DNA of 64,000 nucleotides from NCBI GenBank assembly GCA_030533445.1, contig CM060068.1:29808510-29872509 (forward strand), written 5' to 3'. The first letter of the stretch is position 1. Every line of letters begins with the position of its first letter. Source of the DNA: Cyprinodon diabolis (lineage: Eukaryota; Chordata; Actinopteri; Cyprinodontiformes; Cyprinodontidae). Under the pieces are notes generated by a model that had not been told where the DNA came from, searched no databases, and saw only the letters and a program-made list of their open reading frames with translations. Positions 45,401 to 50,407 of the stretch are shown here, piece after piece. The position numbers were made by a program, and so were the translations under genes.

Positions 45401-47054
45401 AAAGGTGCTATATAAGTACATGCCAGACATGTTACCATTTAACTGACTTAAATTACTGTCCCTTCATTTAGCACTTAGTTTTCAGGGTTACCCAATTGAA
45501 AATAGGTTTTTATCTCAAGTTGTTTACTAGGGGTTCCTAGAATTTCTAAAAGAAGTATGGAAGGCAGATCTATTAGTTATCAGCCTCCTCTCCTGTGGAA
45601 CCAACTATCCGTGTTAGCCCATGAGGCTGACACCCTGTCACTTTTATAAAGTGACAGGGTGATAAAGCTTATAGTTAGAGTGGCTCAGGTTATCCTGATC
45701 TATCTCTATAGTAAGGCTGCTATAGGCAGCCTAACTATACTTTAACTGTTACTTCAACTTTATGTTCTCACTACTTTTTCTCAGCTTAGTAACTTCATCT
45801 GGTCTGTTCCTGTTTGGCTGTGACATCATCTCGTAGAGAAATATCAGCTTTGCTGCTACCATCAACACCTTTATTTATAAATGTTGGAGCTTGACCTGTT
45901 TTTCAGTCTAGGGTTTCCCTGACTGACTGCCTAACTGTATGTGTTCTCTTTTCATCCTCTGCCATCTTCTGTTATCTCAAACCCCAGTCCACAGTCGGCA
46001 GATGGCCGCTCACACTGAGCCTGTTTCTTCTGGAGATTTCTTCCTGTTAAAAGGGAGTTTTCCTCTCCACTGTCACGACAAGCATGCTTGGTGTGAGGGA
46101 TTGCATCAAGTCAATGAGTCTATGCAGTCAACTGGTTTTCCTTAGATAAAAAATTGAATCACTTTGACTGTATGATGAATTGTCTATGTAAAGGGCCTTG
46201 GGATGACATGTGTTGTGGGTTTAGGAAACTCCTTATATTTGTGATGGCAGCACAAATGCACGCTTTTTACTGGAAAACATTTTTGTGGATGTAGATAACT
46301 TTTTACAATGGTGATGGAGCTTTGTAAACCTCAATAGGCCAGTCTTTAGACCAGTCTTCTAACAGTGAGCTTTGAAGTTTTATTTTACCTCCTCATCCTC
46401 TTTACTACTCCTGTTGGCAACATGACCTGCAGTCATCATCCAGCTCCTTGTAAATCACAATTCAAGGTTGTTTTAAGTTTTTTAACTGATGCAGAGACTG
46501 ATTAAGTTTAGCTAGGCAGTTTAGTTTAGTTAATTTTCTGATGGTCAAATTATATCAGCCTTTTTTGTGTTGCATTGTTGGTTGGCTTTCCTGTTCTGAA
46601 ATAAAAGCAGTTGTGCCATTCCATATTCATGACCCTTGGAAACCAGAAGGAAGTATAATAAAAAAGTTCCTGCACATTTTAATCAACTTATAAATATCAT
46701 TGAAAATGTGCCAGTTGTAGTTTTTATGTGTTGCAAATGATCCTCACAACAGTAAATTTGCTTAAACATTTTTTTTTCATACAGGTTTTTATAGTATAAG
46801 CCTACTTTTGCATTCATGTCAGAGAGTAGAAGAACATCTCTAGCCAAAGAGGTTAATGAAAACGATAATAAATACATTTAGTTTTTCCCATCATGTGTTT
46901 TTTTACCTGATGAAACACATCAGACTGAATATCTAGATGAGATCAGAGACATGCATGATCAAACCTCACCTCTGCTCCTGTGGGAAGTTGAAGGAAGAGA
47001 CAGAACCATCCCAGTGAAGAAAAGGAGCAGAAAGCAGTGTAAGTGCTGCTCCAT
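343..47054 (-). CDS. abi3bp: abi3bp gene, 17 recognised coding exons, 3' end outside window
   Basis: Encodes a secreted extracellular-matrix glycoprotein of the ABI3BP/TARSH family. Coding exons in transcript order: 46970-47054, 32271-32450, 32102-32170, 31884-32016, 30040-30230, 20385-20425, 19708-19756, 18114-18179, 17851-17928, 13992-14960, 11788-11850, 11239-11427, 6640-6729, 2624-2746, 2252-2341, 1967-2176, 343-448. Phases agree at every junction and total 2732 nt (about 910 codons). Order: signal peptide (1-20), N-terminal FN3 region (about 30-220), low-complexity Pro/Gln/Thr/Lys region (about 220-805), start of a C-terminal FN3 domain with the family string [14 protein letters not shown] (about 810-910). 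That string and the N-terminal MKFLRP and [10 protein letters not shown] strings favour abi3bp over its paralog fndc1, from my memory of the families. The rest of the C-terminal domain must lie left of position 1. Small symmetric exons may have been missed. Confidence 0.9.
1177..1275 (+). pseudogene. Truncated transposon-borne ORF, Lys/Arg-rich N terminus
   Basis: ATG followed by 32 codons rich in Lys, Arg and Glu, ending in TGA. It lies inside the TTAA element, downstream of its left terminus, where the first exon of an autonomous relative would be expected. I cannot assign a domain. Confidence 0.4.
1477..1504. repeat. Perfect inverted repeat (10-bp arms, 8-nt loop)
   Basis: CACTATATAG, eight bases, CTATATAGTG. 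Located in the 3' half of the TTAA element; may be a subterminal transposase-binding or stem-loop feature. Confidence 0.8.
1967..2176 (-). CDS. abi3bp: abi3bp exon 16, start of C-terminal FN3 domain
   Basis: Acceptor ttctgtctgtag, donor gtaatgag. Encodes [20 protein letters not shown], then a linker with an NVT sequon, then [18 protein letters not shown], the most family-specific string in the window. Phase 1 to phase 1. Confidence 0.95.
2252..2341 (-). CDS. abi3bp: abi3bp exon 15, entry to C-terminal module
   Basis: 90-bp symmetric phase-1 exon; acceptor tttcctttttag, donor gtaaggtt. Ends in IMGKKRFI, matching the conserved GKxRF motif that precedes the C-terminal FN3 module in the family. 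Confidence 0.85.
   Translation of the reverse strand, partial: AVVMIYMKTPPSSAPCLHQRWTSWERNAL
2624..2746 (-). CDS. abi3bp: abi3bp exon 14, linker
   Basis: 123-bp symmetric phase-1 exon; acceptor cctgtcctcag, donor gtaagagc. Encodes an acidic start ([10 protein letters not shown]) followed by basic [10 protein letters not shown] and a short Thr/Val tail. Confidence 0.78.
2747..4639. other. abi3bp intron 13 (left part), nothing recognised
   Basis: AT-rich unique-looking sequence without a supported exon, RNA gene or clear repeat. Confidence 0.5.
4640..4830 (+). mobile_element. Tc1/mariner transposase relic
   Basis: Plus-strand DNA (cttccagcaggacagt, then atcaaagcatattcaggtgg) resembles the Tc1 segment from the second catalytic Asp region to the PIEN motif. 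Frame is destroyed by stops and indels. Confidence 0.5.
5285..5405 (+). repeat. Polypyrimidine tract
   Basis: About 120 bases almost entirely C and T on the plus strand (purine-rich on the transcribed side). Low-complexity intronic sequence. Confidence 0.6.
5424..5745 (+). mobile_element. LINE/SINE 3' tail of RTE/Rex3-like type
   Basis: Contains the common fish repeat order gcatgttctccctg, tccggcttcctcccacagtc, caacctgtccagggtg and caccagcacccctcg, ending in an ATGGATCGATGG-like tail. GATG-type tails are typical of Rex3. No coding part survives. Confidence 0.6.
5950..6335 (+). repeat. Dispersed repeat, second copy at 52490-52815 (minus)
   Basis: Shared blocks include tatcagcttcacctg and gaagccaatcatc, in the same order as the reverse complement of 52490-52815. 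No coding frame is conserved between the copies. In the other copy the repeat leads into an L2-type 3' UTR, suggesting both are parts of one retrotransposon family. Confidence 0.6.
6640..6729 (-). CDS. abi3bp: abi3bp exon 13, linker
   Basis: 90-bp symmetric phase-1 exon after gcctcaaacag and before gtgagggc. Encodes [20 protein letters not shown] and onward, Pro-rich with an NKT sequon. Confidence 0.77.
6730..8840. other. abi3bp intron 12 (left part), nothing firm
   Basis: No exon in compatible phase. A splice-flanked 67-bp block at 8381-8447 was examined and not accepted because of phase. Confidence 0.45.
8845..8925 (+). mobile_element. Tc1-like terminal fragment
   Basis: The string agtcagaagttcacatacat followed by ttccttaattagtag resembles the inner terminal-repeat sequence of Sleeping Beauty/Tdr1-type Tc1 elements. 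Only a fragment remains. Confidence 0.45.
9003..10252 (+). mobile_element. 5'-truncated L2-type LINE with RT C-terminal end and 3' UTR
   Basis: Frames at 9045-9393 encode RT C-terminal strings of L2/CR1-clade LINEs: [36 protein letters not shown], then APSYISD and PPLLWNQLP after a frame change. The 3' part carries gagcctggttctgatgg, tttctcctctccattg and the tail taaagtgccttgagatg plus gtgctatataaactga, seen again at 13.05, 46.2 and 48.0 kb. Broken by stops; dead copy. Confidence 0.7.
10253..11238. other. abi3bp intron 12 (right part), nothing recognised
   Basis: No exon, RNA gene or recognised repeat found. Confidence 0.45.
11239..11427 (-). CDS. abi3bp: abi3bp exon 12, Ser/Arg/Thr/Pro-rich linker
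   Basis: 189-bp symmetric phase-1 exon after ctggtcctttag. Encodes about 63 residues rich in Ser, Arg, Thr and Pro with an NAT glycosylation sequon. Two overlapping donors three bases apart (gtggta and gtaata) leave one residue uncertain. Confidence 0.75.
11788..11850 (-). CDS. abi3bp: abi3bp exon 11, linker
   Basis: 63-bp symmetric phase-1 exon; acceptor tttttttcatacag, donor gtagttac. Encodes [20 protein letters not shown], a Pro-rich stretch with possible SH3-ligand character. Confidence 0.75.
12895..13130 (+). mobile_element. L2-type LINE 3' tail
   Basis: Starts near tttttcctctccactgtcgc and ends in aaagtgccttgagatgacg and ggcgttatataaataaactg followed by a TTTAATT/TTGAAT tail. Same family as 9003-10252. 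The rest of intron 11 (11851-13991) shows nothing else firm. Confidence 0.65.
13992..14960 (-). CDS. abi3bp: abi3bp exon 10, 969-bp Pro/Gln/Lys-rich exon
   Basis: One uninterrupted frame of 322 residues rich in Pro, Gln, Thr, Lys and Ser, with recurring short units such as KPEPQ, QPKHQ and PKPIQP and no predicted fold. The acceptor at 14961 (tcttctctcccag) matches the phase 1 left by exon 9. The upstream acceptor near 15030 would bring in a stop codon in that phase, so I reject it. Donor is gtaaagac. The exon is symmetric phase 1, so skipping it would keep the frame. In mammals I recall this region being spread over many small exons. Confidence 0.87.
14961..16757. other. abi3bp intron 10 (left part), nothing recognised
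   Basis: AT-rich intron. A candidate exon start at 15030 was rejected because of an in-frame stop. Short AATC tandem at 15300-15321. Confidence 0.5.
16767..17647 (+). mobile_element. 881-bp non-autonomous DNA transposon with 9-bp target duplication
   Basis: Termini are inverted: left TAGCCTAGTAAAC, right (reverse complement) TAGCCTGATAAAC. The same nine bases, AAAATGCCC, flank both ends (16758-16766 and 17648-17656). The interior is more GC/CpG-rich than the surrounding intron and carries a 5' coding fragment resembling a RecQ-like helicase. A 9-bp duplication is typical of Mutator-like elements, but the termini match no family I can name. Probably an internal-deletion derivative of a larger element. 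Confidence 0.75.
17305..17440 (+). pseudogene. Helicase N-terminal fragment inside the 881-bp element
   Basis: From the ATG at 17305 the frame encodes [19 protein letters not shown] and then [20 protein letters not shown]. This resembles the Q-motif-to-motif-I approach of RecQ-like superfamily 2 helicases (usually ...LKxEQxxAL..., DVFAxLPTGxGKS). The similarity stops exactly where the Walker A GKS should follow, consistent with an internal deletion. No helicase activity is possible from this remnant. Confidence 0.5.
17851..17928 (-). CDS. abi3bp: abi3bp exon 9, linker
   Basis: 78-bp symmetric phase-1 exon after tatttatcag and before gtaaacaa. Encodes a Thr/Ser/Ala/Lys-rich stretch ([16 protein letters not shown]). 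Probably O-glycosylated; no fold expected. Confidence 0.72.
18114..18179 (-). CDS. abi3bp: abi3bp exon 8, linker
   Basis: 66-bp symmetric phase-1 exon after ccctgccag and before gtaacaac. Encodes a basic, Ser/Gln/Thr-containing stretch ([14 protein letters not shown]). No globular motif. Confidence 0.7.
18653..19330. mobile_element. hAT-like non-autonomous element (678 bp)
   Basis: Inverted termini CAGTGGCAGCC (left) and CAGTGGCGGCT (right, reverse complement). Flanking 8-mers gttataac and attaaaac match at six of eight positions, compatible with a decayed 8-bp hAT target duplication. No coding frame. Confidence 0.5.
19708..19756 (-). CDS. abi3bp: abi3bp exon 7 (49 bp)
   Basis: Acceptor ctttcttccag and donor gtaagcct. 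Encodes [17 protein letters not shown], a Pro/Thr-rich linker. Enters in phase 0 and leaves in phase 1, restoring the phase used by the middle of the gene. Confidence 0.72.
19757..20384. other. abi3bp intron 6, nothing recognised
   Basis: Short intron between exons 6 and 7 with a small AC repeat near 20203-20216. Confidence 0.5.
20385..20425 (-). CDS. abi3bp: abi3bp exon 6 (41 bp)
   Basis: Very short exon between acceptor gtgtttttag and donor gtatggga, encoding basic residues [13 protein letters not shown]. It converts incoming phase 1 to phase 0, which exactly fits exon 7. No domain; it begins the linker region. Confidence 0.7.
20914..21529. mobile_element. Palindromic hAT-type MITE with nested insertion
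   Basis: Left arm (ggggtgagcaattcc, ctgcaacttttagatgtg, gattcaacacatctgaat) is inverted at the right end (gattcaggtgtgctgg, catctaaaaattgcagg, ggaattgcccacccct). The 9-mer agcttatat flanks both sides (20905-20913, 21530-21538). The arms together are about 220 bp; some 380 bp of unrelated sequence (about 21024-21400) sits in the middle and looks like a later insertion. Confidence 0.65.
21540..23071. other. abi3bp intron 5, nothing recognised
   Basis: AT-rich intron between the MITE and the LTR element. No supported feature. Confidence 0.5.
23077..23754 (-). repeat. 3' LTR of the gypsy element (678 bp)
   Basis: Direct copy of 28111-28808 lacking 20 bp in U3. Directly upstream of it on the minus strand is the purine run GAGGGGGGGTAC (23755-23766), the expected polypurine tract. 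Confidence 0.88.
23766..27147 (-). pseudogene. pol: pol of the gypsy element: protease, RT, RNase H, integrase, chromodomain; disrupted
   Basis: Open in the -1 frame relative to gag from about 27147, overlapping the gag end by some 70 bases, which suggests -1 frameshifting. I see no canonical slippery heptamer. Domain order: aspartic protease with DSG (about 26970); RT with [20 protein letters not shown] and catalytic YIDD (26012-26023); RNase H with [12 protein letters not shown] (about 25575); integrase zinc region (H, H, CPTC; 24910-25050); core with Asp in HVAIDFVTG and Asp/Glu later; chromodomain (23790-23960, [17 protein letters not shown]). Defects: a one-base frame change near 25393 within RNase H, and a TAG at 24648-24650 directly before the second catalytic Asp of integrase. 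Otherwise the frame is well kept, so inactivation is recent. Confidence 0.87.
27076..28116 (-). CDS. gag: gag of the gypsy element (346 aa)
   Basis: Structural polyprotein that forms the particle and binds RNA. The frame is intact from the ATG at 28116, whose first two codons belong to the LTR and whose next codons cover the putative primer site. A coiled-coil-like N terminus (about 10-40: [20 protein letters not shown]) is followed by a Pro-rich linker, then the retrotransposon gag core (about 80-230: [26 protein letters not shown]), and near the C terminus a CCHC zinc knuckle, [14 protein letters not shown] (residues 321-334). Frame extension upstream of 28116 begins at a GTG and is not needed. 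pol follows in the -1 frame. Confidence 0.88.
   Translation of the reverse strand: MTEHCGQTQGPADHLTRRLEEQDAQLQGQTQTLRELYHLVGTHNQMLQSCANFLNSANAAPQPFPGPVPPPRSQAVTSSEFRPSLPERFSGNMKDCKGFLFQCRLIFQNSPGCFSTDHKKITFILSQLTGRALEWAQARFAADDSLNCYYSDFIAEFTQVFNQETDQTIDSRALFNLKQGNSSVAEFSINFRVKAAASGWNQSALKGAFFMALNEQIKVELATLDEPATLEDLIRLSLRLDNRIRARNSSKKQSTFSSASHNVTVCSSSTEQLPIQRSKPQPLPLPVQASHSGEREVEPMQVGHTRLTSEERQRRFLSKLCIYCCESGHFIASCPAKSKAGARQRI
28099..28109 (-). other. Putative self-priming primer binding site
   Basis: One base inside the end of the 5' LTR, the minus strand reads AACACTGCGGC. This is the exact complement of the 11 nt GCCGCAGTGTT at 28669-28659 in the same LTR, where the RNA is predicted to start. 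No tRNA-type TGG appears at the LTR boundary. This is the arrangement known from Tf1 self-priming. Confidence 0.6.
28113..28613 (-). CDS. Leader ORF inside the LTR (166 codons), function unknown
   Basis: The first ATG after the predicted RNA start opens 166 codons lying wholly in the LTR. Its TGA (28115-28113) overlaps the gag ATG (28116-28114) as ATGA. The copy in the 3' LTR (23079-23579) is also open and differs by one residue (Met/Thr). The product is rich in Ser, Gln, Pro and Leu with no recognised domain. It may be translated, may act as an upstream ORF on gag, or may be chance. Confidence 0.4.
   Translation of the reverse strand: MTLNPVWILTTVSVFQETCASSVKALEELTCRADPLSQTLKTHREPPSSSGLELGNLSQGLFKLRRETLKQQMDSADKLFSRTNSDSPKVNLKNPQGTNSEPVEIKPCQQSLTVLSLTQTPVNQYPGPNQNQYILCVLCLNKLFNFLSLCPSVVFCITGSPLVNPS
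28694..28700 (-). promoter_or_regulatory. TATA-like box of the 5' LTR
   Basis: TACATAA on the minus strand, 31 bases before the GCCGCAG string that pairs with the putative primer site. The spacing is right for a TATA box and start site. Confidence 0.5.
28814..30039. other. abi3bp intron 5 (right part): SINE fragment and a perfect hairpin
   Basis: Contains a minus-strand SINE piece at 29420-29545 (aacatgcaaactcaatgcag, gaccttcttgatgcag, matching the body of the SINE at 47.7 kb) and the palindrome at 29308-29342. No exon seen. Confidence 0.45.
29308..29342. repeat. Perfect inverted repeat, 15-bp arms, 5-nt loop
   Basis: GTTTTTCTGTTTGAT, loop TGTAC, ATCAAACAGAAAAAC. No mismatch. Isolated from any recognised terminal repeat. 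Confidence 0.85.
30040..30230 (-). CDS. abi3bp: abi3bp exon 5, second half of FN3 domain
   Basis: Begins after ttggttcag and completes the FN3 domain with [20 protein letters not shown] and GVWSKP, which are the C', E-F and G strand signatures. I chose the donor at 30039 (AGG|gtatgt) over a weaker gtcacc nine bases upstream; both give the same phase, so only three residues are uncertain. Confidence 0.9.
30231..31883. other. abi3bp intron 4, nothing recognised
   Basis: AT-rich intron between the two halves of the first FN3 domain. No repeat or exon identified. Confidence 0.5.
31884..32016 (-). CDS. abi3bp: abi3bp exon 4, first half of FN3 domain
   Basis: Acceptor gttttttag, donor gtgagtgt. 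Encodes [20 protein letters not shown] and onward, the A-to-C strands of a fibronectin type III domain with its core Trp. Leaves in phase 2, so an FN3 fold is split across two exons, as usual for this fold. Confidence 0.93.
32102..32170 (-). CDS. abi3bp: abi3bp exon 3
   Basis: Starts after tgtttag and ends before gtatgaaa. Encodes 23 residues with the conserved string [12 protein letters not shown], which closes the N-terminal beta-rich unit. The junction codon with exon 2 gives EFDAEPK. Phase 1 to phase 1. Confidence 0.92.
32271..32450 (-). CDS. abi3bp: abi3bp exon 2, N-terminal conserved domain
   Basis: Acceptor ttgccag precedes the exon and donor gtaagaat follows it. It encodes 60 residues including [19 protein letters not shown] and [10 protein letters not shown], the signature start of mature ABI3BP. 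Enters and leaves in phase 1. Confidence 0.92.
32873..33494. mobile_element. Tol2-like hAT MITE with perfect 8-bp target duplication (622 bp)
   Basis: Termini CAGAGATGGCAAAAGTACTC (left) and CAGAGATGGGAAGTAATGAA (right, reverse complement). CTAATCAC flanks both ends (32865-32872 and 33495-33502). Subterminal DNA is packed with short GTACTT, ACTTGAGT and AAGTAC motifs in both orientations, as in Tol2. No transposase remains; a relative must have mobilised it. Confidence 0.82.
33775..34647. repeat. GATG/CATC tetranucleotide array with regular trinucleotide breaks (about 870 bp)
   Basis: Tandem CATC units (GATG on the transcribed strand) interrupted every 3-10 units by a lone CAT. The interruption pattern itself recurs: the rare variant ccacc appears at about 34197 and 34319, with the same order of breaks before it, implying a higher-order unit of roughly 120 bp. 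Long open frames across it (Met-Asp-Gly-Trp repeats) are artefacts. Confidence 0.9.
34650..40363. other. abi3bp intron 1 (left part), mostly unassigned
   Basis: No exon or RNA gene. One weak SINE-like block at 39535-39600 (gcaactgtggttacaacgta), similar to the SINE at 45.3 kb. The rest is AT-rich. Confidence 0.45.
40366..41613 (-). mobile_element. Tc1-like transposon, copy 1 (1248 bp)
   Basis: Perfect inverted termini beginning CACTATATTGCCAAAAGTAT, flanked by the TA target duplication (40364-40365, 41614-41615). Carries one intact transposase. Length and protein are the same as the copy at 50408-51655, in opposite orientation. Located in abi3bp intron 1, coding on the same strand as the gene. 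Confidence 0.95.
40448..41479 (-). CDS. Tc1-like DD34E transposase, intact (343 aa)
   Basis: Cuts and reinserts Tc1 elements at TA. Starts at [10 protein letters not shown]; the open frame extends 38 codons further upstream but only from a TTG. N-terminal paired-like helix-turn-helix (about 7-50, [20 protein letters not shown]), GRPRK motif (59-63), second HTH (about 70-115), then the catalytic domain with Asp154 (WSDESRF), Asp245 (QHDCAPVH) and Glu280 ([11 protein letters not shown]). The spacing of the last two is 34, typical for Tc1. The Gly-rich box [13 protein letters not shown] (189-201) is present. Length and residues suggest it could be functional. Possibly related to the plaice Passport group, by general resemblance only. 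Confidence 0.93.
   Translation of the reverse strand: MGRSQELSEFQRGTVIGCHLCNKSSREISSLLNIPQSTVSCIIRKWKCLGTTATQPRSGRPRKLTERGQRMLKRIVRRGRQLSAESITTDLQTSCGLQISSRTVRRELHGMGFHGRAAASKPYITKCNAKRRMRWCKARRHWTLEQWRRVLWSDESRFSIWQSDGRVWVWRLPGERYLSDCIVPSVKFGGGGIMVWGCFSGAGLGPLVPVKGTLNASAYQDILDNSMLPTLWEQFGAGPFLFQHDCAPVHKARSIKTWMTESGVDELDWPAQSPDLNPIEHLWDELERRLRARPSRPTSVCDLTNALLEEWSKIPINTLLNLVDSLPRRVEAVLAAKGGPTSY
41616..42129. other. abi3bp intron 1, nothing recognised
   Basis: Flank of Tc1 copy 1; no feature found. Confidence 0.45.
42130..42435 (-). mobile_element. Tc1/mariner relic
   Basis: Minus strand at 42145-42190 reads like the GGGSI segment of a Tc1 transposase (aatggtggtggcagcatca). At 42380-42430 a degenerate terminal repeat (gtgaaaagaggtcaaaaag) follows. 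Heavily decayed. Confidence 0.4.
42725..43190 (+). mobile_element. Non-LTR retrotransposon 3' fragment
   Basis: The plus-strand frame (42725-42922) contains [20 protein letters not shown] followed by VVDIAIPSD, resembling the C-terminal endonuclease-like region of fish non-LTR elements (possibly R4/Dong type). After the stop, further recognisable pieces in the same frame include [16 protein letters not shown] and [10 protein letters not shown]. Dead 5'-truncated copy. Confidence 0.5.
43255..43690. repeat. Possible LTR-derived or other dispersed repeat
   Basis: Begins gaggacccaaatgcaaagac and ends near caaaactatgacagtagg, phrases common in fish repeat leaders. No termini or target duplication recognised. 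Confidence 0.25.
44642..45020. mobile_element. TTAA-flanked MITE (379 bp)
   Basis: Left AGCGAGGCATACACTGTAC and right (reverse complement) GGCAGGCATACACTGTAC are inverted termini. TTAA lies on each side (44638-44641 and 45021-45024). No coding frame. Termini differ from the TTAA element at 961-1747, so this is a separate family. Confidence 0.72.
45125..45425 (+). mobile_element. tRNA-derived SINE with L2-like tail
   Basis: B-box-like ggttcaatccc at about 45182, then the SINE core phrase gtgtccttgggcaagacact, and a tail gtaaagtgctttggtc plus ggtgctatataagtac shared with L2 LINE ends. The A box is weak. Typical fish SINE mobilised by an L2-type partner. Confidence 0.6.
45525..46215 (+). mobile_element. 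5'-truncated L2-type LINE copy
   Basis: Begins in the RT C-terminal end (tcagcctcctctcctgtggaa, gaggctgacaccctgtcac) and continues through the same 3' UTR as 9003-10252 (cactgagcctgtttcttctg, ctctccactgtcacgacaag) to gccttgggatgacatgtg. Includes a templated palindrome at 45631-45661. Confidence 0.65.
45631..45661. repeat. Perfect palindrome (14-bp arms, 3-nt loop) within the L2 copy
   Basis: CACCCTGTCACTTT, TAT, AAAGTGACAGGGTG. The homologous place in the 9.3-kb copy reads caccctgtctacttttagga without a second arm, so the second arm arose locally. Confidence 0.85.
46970..47054 (-). CDS. abi3bp: abi3bp exon 1, start codon and signal peptide
   Basis: The ATG at 47054-47052 opens 28 codons beginning [20 protein letters not shown], a typical signal peptide with a hydrophobic core, followed by a basic stretch (HRSR). 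The exon ends in phase 1 before a strong donor, gtgaggtt. The next recognised exon (32450) begins with the two bases needed to finish the codon, so the frame runs straight into the conserved N-terminal domain. Secretion fits the known matrix location of the protein. The transcription start is not resolved; the 5' UTR runs rightward. Confidence 0.85.
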
Positions 47055-47300
47055 CCTTATCACTCTCTGGTGTAAATGACCCGCAGAGTGAGTGAATGAG
47101 CTCAGGAGTTGAGTCCAAAAGACAGATGCAGTAGGGAGCCTGTGCTTCTGTTGCAGGAATCCAGGTGGTTTTCCTGACTGGCTGAACTTCTTTCTTGGAT
47201 GCTGTCAGTTACAATGCAGCTCTACAAACTGGGAGTGGGGATGTTGCAGGCTGCTTGTGCTCCATCTATAACTCTGTAATGGAGGGAGGGGTAGGGCAAA
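47055..47300 (-). promoter_or_regulatory. Likely abi3bp 5' UTR and core promoter region
   Basis: This stretch lies directly upstream of the exon 1 start codon, so the 5' UTR and possibly the promoter fall here. A weak TATA-like string (ttatagat on the minus strand, 47264-47271) is the only core motif I see. No CpG island is evident. The exact start site cannot be read from sequence. Confidence 0.3.
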
Positions 47301-47635
47301 ACAAGAGACACCCACTTTCCTCACACTCCCATCTCACCATTTCTCTCTGTCTCCTTCATAAACAAATCCCTCTTTTCATTTCTTGCAATTGTCACGAGTA
47401 TTAATCCCAATGCCTTTCAGCAGGTTTTATCCCCTTTTCCATTATAAAGTAAATTTCTGTGTATTTTATTAAAATTTTAAGAGACAAGAAAAGAAGGGTT
47501 TATAGAGTCTTTCACCACTGTTATGGTGTTAAGAGTTAATCTTAGAGATTTTTGAATAGGCTGAAAAGTCAAAAGTTAAATTTGGGCTCATCTAAACAGG
47601 GAGAAGACAAACAAGTGTGTCTCACGTGGTTTCTT

Positions 47636-47800
47636 TCCAGCCATTATGCTGTGGAGCAGTGTTTCCCAGAGAAAACCAACGCATGCTCAGGGAAAACATG
47701 GAAACTCCATGCAGAAAGACCCTGGGCTGGGAATCAAACCCAGAACCTTCTTGCTGCAAGGCAGCAGTGCTACCCACTGCACCACTGAGCAGCATTTTCT
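47636..47800 (-). mobile_element. tRNA-derived SINE (minus)
   Basis: Minus strand: A-box-like tggtgcagtgggtagcac, B-box-like gggtttgattccc, then gggtctttctgcatgg and ttttccctgagcatgcg. The spacing of the two boxes fits an internal RNA polymerase III promoter of a tRNA-derived SINE head; its body continues as in the tail at 5424-5745. Confidence 0.6.
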
Positions 47801-47854
47801 TGAAGCAATTATAAAATGTAATCTTTTGAGTCCCTTTTGAATCTAATCTTTTTT

Positions 47855-48050
47855 TTCCCTCTCCACTGTCGCTACAAGCATGCTTAGTGTGAGGGATTGC
47901 TTTTGAGTCAATGAGTCAATGCAATCAACTGTTTTTTCTTAGATAGAAAACTTTGAATCAATTTGACTATATGATCTGGTGAACTGTAAAATGCCTTGAG
48001 ATGACATGTGTTGTGAATTGGCGCTACATAAATAAACTGAAGTGAATTGC
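47855..48050 (+). mobile_element. L2-type LINE 3' tail
   Basis: ctctccactgtcgctacaag through aaatgccttgagatgacatg and gcgctacataaataaactg. Same tail as at 12.9-13.1 kb. Confidence 0.65.
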
Positions 48051-50405
48051 TTTGTCACACAGGCACATTTTCGGTGGACTGAACCTGGATTAGATGCCCT
48101 CTGGACTCAGTGTAGGAGGTGAGAAAGAAAAGAATTCTAACTAAATTAACATCTCTATTGATAATGTCTCCCACCCATGCATGAAGCTGTCACAGAACTG
48201 GAGAGCTCCTTCGGTGACAGACTGCTGCACCCTAAATGCACCAGGGAGCGTTATCACAGATCTGTACCACCACTGTTCCCAACAACCTCAGTAAGTTGTT
48301 ACATTCATGCTGATTTTGCACAGTTTCTACCTTAGTGAGCTAAATAACATGGCATTTTGCGCATCTCTGATGTTGCTGCTATTTTTGAAATATCCATTAC
48401 CGTAAAAAACTCCATAAGTGTATATTGGTTATTTATTCTCCAGGTGCACAATATTTATATTGTTAAAACACTTTACAGTACAGTATTTCTTTTGTTTATT
48501 TCTTTAACTCTTTACTAATATGTTACTATAAGTTTAACTTATTGGCATAAGTAACACTAAAATCTTGATATTTATTAAACTCTTAATATTTTACCTACCC
48601 CTTCATTTGAATAGCAATGAGATAGACTGCATTTCTTAATAAAAGAGGCTAAAGAACCCTTTCAACAACTCTAATTTAAAAGGAAATTGTCTATCTCGTG
48701 TTACTTCTGCTTTAAAATGATGGATTAGTGAGTGTTGATCAGCTGAATAAAATAGCTATCAAATATCTTGAAACTTGTGACAACATATGAAGATGTGTGA
48801 TGGTGGCAGAGCAAAACTGTGGTAATCACTGTTGTCTTAGAGGAAAAAGAACCTAGAATATAATTCTGGCAAAGTTTCGTAAGGTTTATAGTAGAGTTTG
48901 CATGCTCCTTCTTTGCAAGCGTGTATATTTGTTTTGGCTCTTTAATGTAACAACAATTGCCTTTAGATGTGCATTTGTTACTGCTTGGCTCTATGTGACA
49001 GCAGGAGGTAGGCTCCTACGCTCTGCAAACACCAAGCTGTAAAGAATGTATTAACACGCGCTGAACCAAACATGGTAACAGAAACTGAACTGAAACAGAA
49101 AAAAGTGAAAAAATAAGAATGAGTACGTCGATGAAAACATGACAGCTGAATACACCACAAGTCCCTGAATGCTACATTTCATATGTGTTTTCTTCCAAGC
49201 ATATTTATATCTGCTAAATGCATTTCTAATTTTACTTATGAGAGTTAAAAGGGTAAAATATATTACATTTTTTTCCTTCTTATGAGGGTGTTTTGTATTT
49301 ATCCAGATTCTCTTCAAAGGATGCTTCGGGTTTTTTTTTTTTGAAAGTGTGTTTAATTTGTGTCTGCAGTTTATATATGCATTTTGAGCAAAATGTGTCA
49401 GCAAAGCTTAATTTGTCAGTTACTAACAACAATAAAAAAATCTTTGTTAAATATTGAAGCATCATAGACTGATTCATAACCACTTAGAAGATTTTCTTCC
49501 TTCCTCTTTTGTTACATCATCCCCTCATTAAGAACATTAATGACATTACCATCACATGAAATTCAGACCTGCTGAAAATAAGCACTTTGTACATAAACAT
49601 GATGGTGGATTTTAACCACACATTGAGAGCGCTGCATCACGGTCCTCTTCAATATCCAAGTCCGAATACACTTCCTTTTACAATGAGCCAGGATAGTTTT
49701 TGCAGCTGTGAGTCTATAAACGTGTGAACTTTTTTCCTAAAGTCAGTTTTAATGTCATCCAAATATTTCCAATGAGCAAGGGCTCAAGGCAGCAACTGTT
49801 TGGCTTTCACACATACGCTTGCACATGTTTCCTTGGGTTTTTTAAATCCCCACCCTTCAAAACAGTATCCCACATGTTATCACATGAGACAGGAAATTAT
49901 GTCACCTGTCAGAAAAGGTGTGTCTCCAAAGAAAGTCCCTGGACACACTTTGATATTCCAGCCTTAAACATGCTAGAATCTATTATTACAGATGAATCAT
50001 ATATTGCACATGCGGTAACTACAGAAAGGTTTCAGTTGTAACAAGTGTGACTGCACCACTGATTGGGTTTGCTTTCATTCAATTACAGCTGAAAGGAGGG
50101 GAAGCACTTTTAGTGGGTTTTTTTTCTACTAATAAAAGGTTTAATGTTATTTTATGGGGACATTTTTTAGAAGATAAAAACGACAATTTTCCTGGAAAAT
50201 CTTCACAAAAAATGTAAACACAAGTTCAACTGAAGAAACTCATTGCTTTTCATACATCCACCTGCGACACAGCCAATCAGCGTTGAACCAAAATTCCACG
50301 AAAGCCAATCTGAATCCAAAGTTTATCTTAAAATGCGTCCGATCCGCTCTTGTCTGCTCCTGTGTGCAGGCGGTGGATACGCTGTGTGACTTCATTCAGA
50401 TAACA
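48051..50405. other. Upstream of abi3bp, nothing recognised
   Basis: AT-rich intergenic sequence. Regulatory DNA for abi3bp could lie here but no specific site can be supported. Confidence 0.4.
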
Positions 50406-50407
50406 TA

